From assembly GCA_023512835.1 (NCBI GenBank), contig CM042091.1, positions 44,158,107 to 44,222,106 of the forward strand: a DNA stretch of 64,000 nt, written 5' to 3'. This DNA comes from Taxillus chinensis. Lineage: Eukaryota; Streptophyta; Magnoliopsida; Santalales; Loranthaceae. A program made the position numbers and the translations under genes. How positions within the stretch are numbered: position 1 is the first letter of the stretch; each line of letters begins with the position of its first letter. The notes under the pieces were generated by a model, which searched no databases, had not been told where the DNA came from, and saw only the letters and a list, made by a program, of their open reading frames with translations. This document shows, in pieces, positions 21,968 to 32,142 of the stretch.

Positions 21968-23056
21968 CTACTCATAATGCCCATACCTGCACCGAAAAGC
22001 CGTCTTAGGGATGCCCTCCTCCCTAACCCTGAGCTGGTGATACCCCGATCGTAAATCTATCTTGGAAAACCACTGGGCCCCACTCAATTGGTCAAACAGG
22101 TCATCTATCCGAGGCAACGGATACTTGTTCTTCACAGTCACCGAATTCAGCTTCCTGTAGTCGATGCAGAGACGAAGCGTGCCATCTGCCTTCTTAGCAA
22201 AGAGCACCGGAGCACCCCAAGGTGAGGTACTCGGTCTGATATACCCCTGGCCCACCAACTCCTCGATTTGCCTCTGTAGCTCCCTCAGCTCCGCTGGCCC
22301 CATACGGTACGCTACTTGGGAAATCGGACCCGTCCCCGGCACCAACTCAATGGTGAACTCCACACTCCTCTTAGGTGGCAAACTCCTCAACTCTTCAGGA
22401 AAAACATCCTGAAATTGGTCCACAACAACGGGCCACACCCTCTTTCCCACCTTCCCTTCCTCAGCAAAGGTCAGGGCTGCCAACCTGTGGGTAATGGCAC
22501 CCCATTGGTCCAACACTGGCCCAGCCCGACTCGCCTCACTGTCTCACTCCCCCTTCAGGGTGCAAGAGATTCCTGCGGGTGACACAAAGGATACATGCCG
22601 CCGGTAACAGTCTATCTTGGCCTGGAAAGCCATAAGCCAATCCATACCCAAGATCAGGTCAAAAGTACGCAAAGGCATCACATGCAAGTCGAAGCTCAGC
22701 TCCACATCACCCATGGTTAACACACAATTGCGGCAAACATGTCGCACCTCAATCATACCTCCCACCGGAGACTCTACAACTAAGGGCCTCTCCGCCTCAA
22801 CACACGTTAACCCCAAGCCCTCAACTATAAGCTCAGCAATAAAAGAATGCGATGCACCCGTATCGTAAAGAACAGAAGCAAGCATACGGGAGATCAAAAG
22901 AGTACCTCTAACCACCGATGGTCCTGCTCCCTCCTCTGCCGGTGAAGGTGGTAGCTCAGCCTCCTCCTGGGGTGTCGCACTCAGTGCAAACACCCTCCCT
23001 TGGCCCGTGCCACTGGTCGGCTCACTCACTGGGCGGCTCCCGCCCGATCGCCTCAA
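21968..23056 (-). pseudogene. Element B protease and N-terminal RT
   Basis: Protease with VLYDTGASHSFI near 22860 and LILGMDWLMAFQAKIDCYRR near 22620. RT begins [12 protein letters not shown] and contains [56 protein letters not shown] and [13 protein letters not shown]. It ends at TAG 21968-21970, which replaces the TGG of YGHYEW (element G still reads W). The protease and RT segments share one frame, but a stop near 22525 lies between them. Confidence 0.9.
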
Positions 23057-23059
23057 GCA

Positions 23060-23740
23060 TTAGCTCGTTGTCGCGCTGGCCTCCCCCGAGGTCGGGTCCG
23101 ACCGGATCCTGCCCGGGCCGGCTCGCCACTGACGAGCTGGTCTCTCAGCTGGTGCACGGAAGCTAGCATCACTCCTCACGCTGGATGCCACGTCCCCCGC
23201 ACCTCTGTTGCCACTCCTGCAAACCCGGCGTAAATGGCCCTCTCGTCCGCAGTTGTTGCATCGCCAGTCCTTCTTAGGGCACTCCCCCTTGAAGTGACCC
23301 TGCTCCCCACAGCAGTGACAACCGTTAGGGAGACCCCCAGATGGACCACCCTGTCTTCCGCCGCCAAAGGTGAACCTCCCGGGGTTCACAGATGTCTGAC
23401 CCCGACTGCGAAAAGTACTGCTATCCCTCTCCTCCGTCTTGAGCCTCTTGGGCCCTGCATCTCGATCAGGCCCACTCTGCAACTGGCGACCCTGATGGGC
23501 CTGTCTCCCATCATCCAGCTCTCTCTCGGCTATACGGGCCGTCTCCACAACCTCAGCATAGGTCCTCAAGCGTAGAATTGCCACCCTCTGCCTAAGGGCT
23601 GGCCTAAGGCCCAAAGTGAACTTGTGGGCCTTCAGGTCCTCCCTTGCCACAGTCTCAGGAGCAAACCTACTCAAGCTCTGGAACTCCCGCTCATACTTAG
23701 GTACCGTCCTGGATCCCTCGCCAGGTGCCGAATTCCTCCC
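23060..23740 (-). pseudogene. Element B Gag C-terminal part with two zinc knuckles
   Basis: Gag core end LSRFAPETVAREDLKAHKF and LRPALRQRVAILRL, a basic linker, then two CCHC knuckles, CHCCGEQGHFKGEC and CNNCGREGHLRRVC (both CX2CX4HX4C), for genomic RNA binding. A one-base frame change near 23740 separates it from the N-terminal part. A compensated local frame disturbance around 23050 adds a stop before the protease. Confidence 0.88.
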
Positions 23741-24317
23741 TCTTCTGCCATCTCACTGATTCCGGGAAGAACTCATCATGGAAGAGTTGCAAGAACTCCT
23801 CCCAAAGCATGAGTTGCACCGCACGGCTCCCCGCGACACTTGTCCACCACTCCAAAGCATCCCCCTCCAGCTGCCGAATGGCCAATCACACCTTATCCTC
23901 CTCCCGGGGCAGGAGAAAAGAGAACACATGCTCGATCTGCCTCAACCACTGCTCAGCTACCACGGGGTCACCTTCCCCCTTGAATTGCGGAGGTTGTTCC
24001 TTTCGGAACCGTGTCACCACATCATCCTCTGCACGAGTCGGCACACCACCCAGCGAACTCTCACGCTCACGAGGCAGCTCCCCTACTGGTGGTGGTGGTG
24101 GCACCACCTGCTGTGCTGCCATCTCACGGCGCACCTCATCCCGAACCTCCTGCCGGATTCCCTCCCATAGCTCTCGTACTTCCATCCGGATGCCTTCTCA
24201 TTGCTGTGCCAGCAACAACGCATGCCCTCCAACGGACTGCCCCGCACCCGGGCCCTCATGGGCAGATGACTCATCAGCCACTGCCCCGGACGCACGTGTC
24301 ACTCTCCTCGGCGGCAT
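23741..24317 (-). pseudogene. Element B Gag N-terminal part
   Basis: Starts MPPRRVTRASGAVADES at 24317, the same start as element G (60018). It continues through a charged amphipathic repeat (EGIRQEVRDEVRREMAAQQV) and the gag core with PPQFKGEGDPVVAEQWLRQI, EGDALEWWTSVAG and LWEEFLQLFHDEFFPES. TGA codons at 24198 and 23886 replace arginine codons (CGA to TGA), judged against element G. Confidence 0.88.
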
Positions 24318-24719
24318 TCTTACTACACGAAGTAAGAAGCACAAACGTCAAAACGAATTTATAATCTATCACGTCACTACTTTTACCCCATTGATCAATT
24401 CCTCTATCATATGACATTACACACATACATTGTATCAATCACATTTCACAGTTTGGTACGCATTGCCAAACAAATCAGAGTTGCACATTTCACACTTAAT
24501 CATGTTATCCACAATTTCCACAGTTTAGCACACATTCACAAAGCAAATGCAACTAGTGCCCTAATGCCAATGCATGCAAATCCTACCACAAGACTGGACT
24601 ACCCTAAGTACACCTTGGAGGCTCAAAGAGGACCATGTTGATCAGGCATGTCCCTCCAGGCTCCTTCAAAGGACTTAGGATAACCAGGTTCGCCCACTAC
24701 CCTAGGCCAACTAGACCAT

Positions 24720-24731
24720 GCTCTGATACCA
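24720..24731 (-). other. Primer binding site of element B
   Basis: The minus strand reads TGGTATCAGAGC (initiator tRNA-Met), three bases from the 5' LTR end at 24735. The leader from here to the gag start (24317) is about 400 nt with no ORF. Confidence 0.93.
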
Positions 24732-25045
24732 TATTGTCACGCCCCGCATTTCCGACTCGGGGAAACCGGTACGTGACTCCCCATTCACCCACACGGAGGG
24801 CAACGGGGTTGGATTACTAAATGCCACACAAGCAAAACTAACAATTATAATAAATCAAACAAGCCACATCTTTATTTAATTCCAAACCTCAAAGGTTCAC
24901 AAACCAACCATGTTCCGTACTACAATTCAGTCTCTTAGTACATTTCCCCCATGGGGTTACATAAGTCATAAAATTACATCACAGAAGAGCAATAAAATGA
25001 AGATGGTCTTCCACCTTGGTGTATCCACCTAACACCTGTAAGTCC

Positions 25046-25781
25046 CTGGAAAACAAGCAAACACAGTAGGAGGGGTGAGCAACCACAGCTCAGTAGGGAT
25101 CAAGTCTCCCCAACCCTTCCCATGCTCCTAGCGGCTACATGCATGTGCACAGGTGTAGTGACGTGGCAGTAGTAAGAAAATAAAGCATTTCACATAACGG
25201 GCGTAACCTCAGCCCCGGCCCACACCTGGCTAACAAACCACATCTCAAATAAGTAATTTAACCGCCTCTTTAGGCCACTGATTTAACCGCCTCTCAGGCA
25301 AAATAGTTTAACCGCCTCTTCAGGCCACTGGTTTAACCGCCTCTCAGGCAAAGTGATTTAACCGCCCCTTCAGGCCGGATAAAGACGGTCATGCACACAA
25401 CATACACCACGGTCACTCAAGCATAAAACCAAACACTTGGTGTGCACCCATTCACAAGTGCACCAACCCGGTCATTCAGGCAATAGAACAAACACCCAGG
25501 ATGCATACTTACACCGAATCACAAGTCCAACCACACAGGCATTTTATCAAACATGTACTAGGCATATACACACAGCAATATTCACACAGGCATTTCATCA
25601 AGCATGTGACATGCACCAACCACCCAACAGCAGAATCACACCAAAATGCCATTGAAGGCCAACATCCATATAGGAGATCACACCTATATGGATTACATAT
25701 ATATATATACAAACAGGTATAATCCATAATCCGCCCCTAACCCTAGGACAGAGGAGGATTTAGGAAGAACAGAACCCCTAC
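25046..25781 (-). other. Predicted LTR intron, element B 5' LTR
   Basis: Donor TTGAG|GTAGGGG at 25781-25780 and acceptor CTTGTTTTCCAG|GGAC ending at 25046 (736 nt, minus). This is the transcribed LTR of the youngest element, so it is the best place to test splicing. The first exon would be about 170-200 nt from the TATA box. Confidence 0.52.
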
Positions 25782-25893
25782 CTCAAGTAAGACGCAACAA
25801 CACAGCAATAGTCTGTTCCCACGCCGAACACCGTCCACCCACGAGACTCTGACCACCCACGCAAGACGCCCGGCAGCAACTAGGAGCTCTCCA

Positions 25894-25930
<37 letters not shown>

Positions 25931-25983
25931 GACGGCTGGTGGAGCAACAAACCCTAACCCTAAAACAGAGAGGCTTCTCCTCC

Positions 25984-25991
25984 TTATATAG
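25984..25991 (-). promoter_or_regulatory. TATA box of element B 5' LTR
   Basis: CTATATAA on minus, with two ACGT-core near-palindromes just upstream (26003-26060). This is the probable promoter of the nested element. Confidence 0.62.
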
Positions 25992-26684
25992 ACAACACAA
26001 CATCAAAACGACGTAGTTTTGATTAAGTGAATCGCAGCATCAAAACGACGTAGTTTTGATTACACAAGTTACAACCTTTCCGCATCCATACACACCAAAA
26101 TACTCATTATTCCAACCTAGTCCTTTGGGAAAAGATGATTAGAATAACAAAACTAAGGTAACCATGCAAAAACATACCTGCACGCCAATTTGAACGCCAA
26201 TTTCCCAATTGGCGTGCAGCTCCAAATGCACTCAAACTTTACCCCAAGCCTCCTTGCACCTTGTAGAGGCCTGAGAAGTAAAAATATGCTTGCACGTGAA
26301 ATGGGTGAATTCACGTGCAGCTCCAAATGCTCTGAAATTTCTGTGGTAGGTAGAGGACCTCATTCTAAGAAACTTTTGTTCTTGCACGCCAATTGTTTGA
26401 GGCCATCTACTATACCAAAAGTGAGCTCCAAAATCTGCCAAAACAGCTTAAAATCGCATGTATATGCATAGTATCTTCCTAGGGCATAAATACACGTTAT
26501 CACTTGTCATATGCACCTCCCAAAAGTCCCCTCTTGGGCTCATCTCTTACCTCAAACTTGTGCATCAACATCCAAGGTGTTTTAGCTAAAGTGTGTGGGA
26601 AGGAAACTCCCTAAAACCCAACAGTTTCCACTCACAAGGCATCTGTGATTAACTCCGTACATCCCACAAACACGGGTCATTACA

Positions 26685-26689
26685 ATTTC
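26685..26689 (+). repeat. Target site duplication, right copy (element B)
   Basis: ATTTC, identical to 17364-17368. After it the element C integrase frame resumes with a histidine/glycine-containing segment leading to FWWPGLKKAV. Confidence 0.93.
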
Positions 26690-27123
26690 ACCGGTCGAGG
26701 TTAGATGTACATCCTGGTGGGACCAAGATGTACCATGCCGTGAGGAGGCAGTTTTGGTGGCCAGGCCTGAAGAAGGCCGTTGCTGATTTTGTGAGGAGCT
26801 GTTTGACCTATCAGCAGGTCAAGGCAGAGCACTTGAGATCAGCTGGTGAGTTGCAGTCATTGCCAGTGCCAGAGTGGAAATGGGACCACGTGACCATGGA
26901 TTTTGTCACTGGACTTCCTCGTTCCAGGGGACACGACACGATATGGGTAGTTGTCGACCGGTTGACCAAATTGGCGCATTTTATTCCGATTCGAGAGACA
27001 GACCCAGTGAGGACTTTGGGATAGAGGTATATTGATGTTATTGTGCGGTTGCATGGAGTCCCATTGTCTATTGTATCTGATCGAGATGCGAGGTTTACAT
27101 CTCAGTTTTGGAGACAGTTGTAG
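26690..27123 (+). pseudogene. Element C integrase zinc-binding region and first catalytic part
   Basis: Resumes after element B with the HPGGTKMYHAVRR segment and CLTYQQVK. The second zinc-binding cysteine is replaced by tyrosine (CLTC in element B). The core contains [22 protein letters not shown] and [11 protein letters not shown]. In-frame TAG codons near 27022 and 27121 replace glutamine codons (CAG to TAG). Confidence 0.86.
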
Positions 27124-27945
27124 CGAGCTTTGGGTAATAGGGTGAACCTAAGTACAGCCTTTCATCTGCAGACGGATGGTCAGTCGGAGCGGACGATTCA
27201 GACGCTTGAGGATATGTTGCATGCCTGTGTCCTTGATTTTGGAGGTTGTTGGGAGACTCACCTTCCTTTGGTGGAGTTCTCTTACAACAACAGTTATCAG
27301 GCCACGATTGGGATGGCTCCGTATGAGGCGCTGTATGGGCGGCCTTGTAGATCACCTTTGTGTTGGGCACAGATGGGAGAGATAGTGGTTCTCGGTCCCG
27401 ATATGGTTCGAGAAACCACGGAGATAGTGCAGTTGATTCGACAGCGGATGTTGACCGCACAGAGTAGGCAGAAGTCCTATGCGGACCAGAGGCGTCGACC
27501 TTTGCAGTTTGAGGTGGGTGACCGTGTCTTTTTGCGGGTTTCACCGCATCGAGGGCATCGGAGGTTTGGGCGTGGATCCAAACTTTCCCCTCGTTTTGTG
27601 GGGCCGTTTGAGATTGTTGCCACCGTGGGCACAGTGGCTTATCGGTTAGCTTTGCCACCGGAGTTAGCGCAAGTACATGATGTGTTCCATGTGTCACAGT
27701 TGCGACGGTATCACCCAGATCCTTCTCATGTGTTGGACTATCGCGAGATAGACTTGGCTGATGATGGTGCCATTGTTGAGATGCCGGCACAAATTTTGGA
27801 TAGGCGGGACCAGGTCTTGCGGGGTAAGACGATCCCACTAGTTCGTGTGTTATGGCGACACCGAGGCATGGAGGAGCAGACCTGGGAGAAATAGAGCCAG
27901 ATGCGGGTTCTTCATCCTGAGCTGTTCGAGGACGATCAGTCCTGA
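27124..27945 (+). pseudogene. Element C integrase C-terminus and chromodomain
   Basis: LSTAFHLQTDGQSERTIQ carries the catalytic glutamate. It is followed by LPLVEFSYNNSYQATIGMAP, the GDRVFLRVSPHRG module, [33 protein letters not shown] and the terminal VLWRHRGMEEQTWE. A TAG near 27893 interrupts it 17 codons before the original end (stop 27943-27945, after EDDQS). 27946-28193 is 3' untranslated sequence with no gene. Confidence 0.88.
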
Positions 27946-28193
27946 GGCGGGGAGGATGTGAGGACCTTCCCTGAGGTATGAGTTATGTTTTATGCATTTG
28001 TTTTGCATATGTTGTTTAAGATGTGGTTTAGCTTATTGTTTGTTGGCATCTTGTGAGCCTTTTTGATTTGTTGTGAGTTGCATTGCACATGTGTGATTGG
28101 TGATCATGTTTTATGTTTTGTTGTTGGGACATTGAGCTTGAATTTTGCTATGTCCTTTGGGCATGTATTTTATTTTCGAGGATGAAAAGTCTT

Positions 28194-28206
28194 AAGGTGG
28201 GGAGGA
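28194..28206 (+). other. Polypurine tract of element C
   Basis: AAGGTGGGGAGGA directly before the LTR start TGTAACGACTCG, preceded by GAGGATGAAAAGTCTT as in elements A and B. A second purine tract, GGCGGGGAGGA, occurs at 27946-27956. Confidence 0.83.
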
Positions 28207-28530
28207 TGTAACGACTCGTATTTGGGTAGTGTTAAGAGATAGCCATTTTATGGGCATGCAACTATCTAGACGGTAGTGTAGTCGTTGATGTGAGCGTTTT
28301 GACTGTACTTGGGCCTGATTCAGAGTCGGGGCCCCATTTGACCCGATTGTTGACTTTTCGGGATTTATTGGTTGACTTTATGTTTGGGCGGTCATTCGAG
28401 TGTGATAATATCTGAATAGTGTTGTGCTCGTCATTTCGAGCATTTTGACAGTAATTGGGCTCAATTCGGAGTTCAATTTGGAGTTTGGGCCTTATAAGGG
28501 TAAAGTTGGTATTTTAATAAATGAATAAAG

Positions 28531-28538
28531 TATAAATA
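28531..28538 (+). promoter_or_regulatory. TATA box of LTR C
   Basis: TATAAATA, about 140 nt upstream of the predicted donor. LTR D has the same motif at the same distance. Confidence 0.58.
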
Positions 28539-28672
28539 GAGAAAAGAGGGGAGAAACCCTTAATTTGCTTTTGTGGTGCGTGAGACACGAAGAGAGAGAA
28601 AGAGAGAGAGAGCACGTTGGAGGAGAACCAAGAGCTTTTGGACGATCCGGACTCAAATAGCCCAAATTCGAG

Positions 28673-30136
28673 GTAGGGATTCGTTATTCTCACTCTTATT
28701 TGTTGATTCTACTTGCTAGAGTAGCTAAACTATGCGAATTAACCCCAAATTGAATTTGGATGAACCCTAAGTTTTGGGGGAAAAACCAATTTTGGGTTGA
28801 ATCTTGTTATTTGCATGCATAATGTGTTTTGAGTGGTAAGACGTGATTTAAAACCTAATATATATTATTAGGTATGAGTTTTATGAGATTTCGAAAGGTC
28901 TGGAGGTTTCTGGGTTGAATCCAGACGAGAAACAGGTGAAAAACGATGATGAACAAGAATCGTCGTGAATCGAAAGCGGAAACAGCCGATGAGATCGACT
29001 GGAAATTGAAAATTTTGAATGTGCAGTTTTGAAGGTTCGAAGGTAGGTTCGATGTAGTGTAATTTCGAGTATCGAATGTGCAGTTTTCGAGTATCATTTC
29101 GAAGGTTCGAAGGTACTTTGAAGGGAGTTTTAAAGGCAGTTTGTGGGTACTTCGAAGGTAGTTTTCGGAGGTAGTTCGAGTGTAGGTTTAAGGGTCGAAG
29201 GCAGTCCAAAAAGTGATTCGAAAATACAGATTCGAAATACAGTGAAGGCAGATTCAAAAATATAGTTTCACTGGCAGATTCGAAATACAGTTTGACTGGA
29301 CTGAACCATTTACATTGTAAACCTTTGTGCCTCTCCACATTTAAGTATTCTTAAGTTACAATGTAAATAACGAAATACCCCCCATTTGGATTCAAAGAAA
29401 AATACTAGAAAACGTAATTCTCACTCCTTTAAAATGTGAAAAATGGGATTTAGTGTAAAATCCCGGAAATCTTCAAAAGTTCGTAGTGGTGACTTTTTAG
29501 AAAGTGGGGTTAAACCCCTCAGAAAAATCTCCAAAAATTAGATTATCTTAGTTATGCTATGGGGAGCCAATGCTGGGACTTTTTATTTCAAGAAAATAAC
29601 TGCTATGGGCACTTCCTTCATAAATCAAGGATTAAGGATTGTGAAGACTGGCTACCTTTCTAAAGAAAATGTTGAGAATGACATGCCATACTAATGTTAG
29701 TATGTTGGTGTGAGGTATTGGGGCATGGACTCCGTGACTTGTTTGGGTTCTCACCGTGACGCTAAGGCCTATGTGGCCACTATGGCCGGGGCAGGTATAT
29801 GCGCCGATGGCAGGCCTATGTGGCGACTATGGCTGGGCATATTGCGCCGTGCTTGGGGACAGGCTAAGGCCTGAGTTGAGCCGTTGAGCTCGTGGAGCTA
29901 GGGCTGAGTGCCCTGAGCTGGGATCCCATGGAGGATCGTGGACAAGTTGTCCTGTATGGGCAGGCTGAGTCCTGATGTTTGTTTGCAAGCTGAGTCCTGA
30001 TGATTGTGCACACTACACGGTGCACGAGTATACTGAGCATATAGTATAGACTTATATGTGTCGCATGATGTGGAGTTTTGGGGTTACCTACTGAGCTTGT
30101 CGCTCATCCTTACTTGTTATTTACCCCCCCTTTCAG
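28673..30136 (+). other. Predicted LTR intron, element C
   Basis: Donor CGAG|GTAGGGATTCG at 28673 and acceptor ending TTACCCCCCCTTTCAG at 30136 (1464 nt). The positions are equivalent to those in LTRs A, B, D and F. Confidence 0.48.
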
Positions 30137-30500
30137 GTGTGACCCGAGACTAGTGGAGGACTTTCTTCCAGGAGGACGTGCCCACTACTCTGATGTATGA
30201 TACAGTACTGTATTTTGTATTTTATTATGTGTTGTATCCCGGACATGGGTCCGTGGACAGTTGTATTTGCATACTGTTTGTGATGTAATGTTTGTATGAC
30301 TGTTTGACTTATCATATGCATGATGATTGGGAAAGTACAGGATTACCCTTGATGTATGACTGTACAGGGTTGCATATTTGAGACAGCACCCACGGTGTAG
30401 TCTCTATTGGTGCTAGTCACCAACCCCTTGACCTTTCGGGTGCGGGCAAGGGGAAGTCATGTACTCGGTTCCGGGTTCCCTGGAATTCGGGGGCGTGACA

Positions 30501-30704
30501 TAAATCATGGCATTTATTTGGAGGTATAATGGAGAAATTCAAATTGAAAATTTAAATCCAAGCTTGGGAGACTATAAAAAGGGGGATCAAATCATCTATT
30601 GGGAATCATCCATGGTTTTACCTGTCATCATCGGTTTTCGTCCGGGCCCGTTTGGGGTGGGCTCAAACTAAACTAATGGTGAGAAATTTAGAGTCGCCAC
30701 CAAC
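30501..30704 (-). mobile_element. TAT/Ogre-type leader and PBS, second copy
   Basis: Minus-strand PBS at 30703-30691 reads TGGTGGCGACTC. The leader beyond it shares with 8156-8223 phrases such as CTCACCATTAG and CCCAAACGG-like blocks. It is cut at 30500 by the 3' LTR of element C. Confidence 0.65.
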
Positions 30705-32142
30705 TATTTTTGAGGTTCAGTTGGATACCCTCTACTTTAAGTAGTTTAAGGTGTGGTTTGCACTGTCAGAGAAGGGTTCGGGAGTTAGTTATGTCTAGGG
30801 GAGGATTAGCACCCTACAGCGCCCTTTCGGTATCTATTTTAGGAGGAGGAGGTTTTTATTTACTGTTGTATTGGGTCGAGGCACTATGGTTTTCCTAGAA
30901 CGTCTATGCTTTTTATTTAGCTAAATTATTTGTCAAAGTTATGGTTACAATTGATTTACCCTAAATTTCTAAGGGAAATTTTAAAAATTTTGTTTTGTTT
31001 TTTTTTTTGTTTGTTGTTTGAAATGGAAAATGGAACCCTAAGGTTTGTGTTTTTTTTTGAAAGAATAAAACTATGAACTAACACAGGTTAAAAGAAAATA
31101 ACATATAAAGTTATGTGTGTGATTGTGACATCCAGAAATTAAATAACAACTCACTCTTTTTTTTTCATCTTCTCTTTTTCTTTTTCTGCCTCTCTTTGCT
31201 CTGTTTTTTTTTTACTATACTTTACATATTACAACGTACAACATAAGAAGAAAAATACAAGGAAAATACAACATATACCAACAACATAAAAAAAACAAAA
31301 GAAAACAACAGGAAAACACTAAAAATTACATCAAGTATAAATATACATAAGCTAAAAAATAATAAAGAAACTGAACCGACTTTGGCTTGAATGGGGCTTC
31401 AACACTGGACTTTCGTTTGCACTATCATGTCCGCGCCGATGGTCGCCTGCTTGAAAATAGAACCAACAAATCTTGCAGCGAGATTTGTCAAACTCGTACT
31501 TAGAGACTAAAGTGATACTTTTTTTTGAGATTAAGATTTTGTTTTGGTGGCTGAAAATAAGGAGTGGGCGTAAGAAATAAGGGATGAAAAGGAATTGCTT
31601 TTTTTTTTTTATGGAAATGTAGGAAAGAGGGGTGGCAGAACTGGAGTTGTTTTTGTGTTTTTCTTTTACTGGAAAAAAGAGAGCTGGAATAAGATATTCG
31701 AGAAAGAGGAGTTAGAAAGGGGCATTTTTTGGGAAGGCTCGTGAGGGAAAGGAAAAGATTAGGCGTAACTCTTGGGCATAAAAAACTATGGGTGTTCTTG
31801 GGTGTAAGCTTGGGTGTCATCTCTGAGCGTAAGTCTTTTGTGTGAGGGGAAGGACCCCCTTTTTAATGCCTTTGGATGTAGCCTCATTATTGCTGCATTT
31901 ATTGATGTATTATTCATGCCAACATTTTTTATTTCCGGATTCCATCTTATGTCAGGTGGACTGACAACCTATGATTGCCCTTTTGGTTTCATATGAGCAC
32001 ATGTGACCGACAAGCATTGAAAAGCATCTCCACAGCTAATACAAACACATCACGTGAAGAAACAATGAGCGAGCTCATGGATAGGCCAAACAGGGAAGGT
32101 CAAAGGTTGGTAGGGTCGAAGGTTAGTGGAGGCCTGGATCCG

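Larger units (their letters stand above)
17369..26684 (-). mobile_element. Element B: full-length Tekay/Del-type gypsy nested in element C
   Basis: A 9.3-kb element with two near-identical LTRs (17369-19327, 24735-26684), PBS, gag, protease, RT, RNase H, integrase, chromodomain and polypurine tract, all on minus. It is flanked by the ATTTC duplication and sits in the integrase gene of element C. The LTRs differ by scattered substitutions and by the length of a CT run, which points to a recent insertion. Even so, the polyprotein has nonsense codons (24198, 23886, 21968, 19991) and a frameshift near 23740. Confidence 0.95.
24735..26684 (-). repeat. Element B 5' LTR
   Basis: 1950 bp, nearly identical to 17369-19327. 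Sense order: ACGT near-palindromes, TATA box, telo-box-like motif, GA run (25897-25928), intact donor GAG|GTAGGG, five CCGCCTCTCAGGC-type units (25255-25378), conserved block CTACTGAGCTGTGGTTGC, acceptor, LTR end GGGGCGTGACA. The U3 part contains two hairpins: the first has arms CACGCCAATT/AATTGGCGTG, the second GCACGTGAA/TTCACGTGC. Confidence 0.94.
15213..30500 (+). mobile_element. Element C: 5'-truncated Tekay/Del-type gypsy, interrupted by element B
   Basis: The plus-strand parts are 15213-17368 (protease, RT, RNase H, start of integrase) and 26690-30500 (rest of integrase, chromodomain, polypurine tract, 3' LTR). The two parts join in sense across element B. The 5' LTR, PBS and gag are missing, replaced at 15212/15213 by the inverted end of element A. 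Stops and one frameshift show it is inactive. Confidence 0.88.
28207..30500 (+). repeat. Element C 3' LTR (2.3 kb)
   Basis: TGTAACGACTCG...GGGGGCGTGACA. U3 carries a twice-repeated module with the phrase CGTTTTGACTGTA...TTGGGC (about 28290 and 28440). Then come the TATA box (28531), a GA-rich leader (28587-28610), splice-donor-like GAG|GTAGGG (28673), a repeat region with GGCCTATGTGGC units (29765-29860), conserved block CTACTGAGCTTGTCGCTC, and acceptor CCCCCTTTCAG|G (30136). It is homologous to solo LTR D. Confidence 0.88.

Noticed and set aside
23725..24414. 229-codon plus-strand Ser/Cys-rich frame opposite element B gag (similar at 59309-60151)
   Set aside because: Shadow of gag on minus, recurring in element G only because gag is conserved.
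27095..27838. 247-codon minus-strand frame opposite the element C integrase
   Set aside because: Antisense to a frame with clear integrase motifs; no motif of its own.
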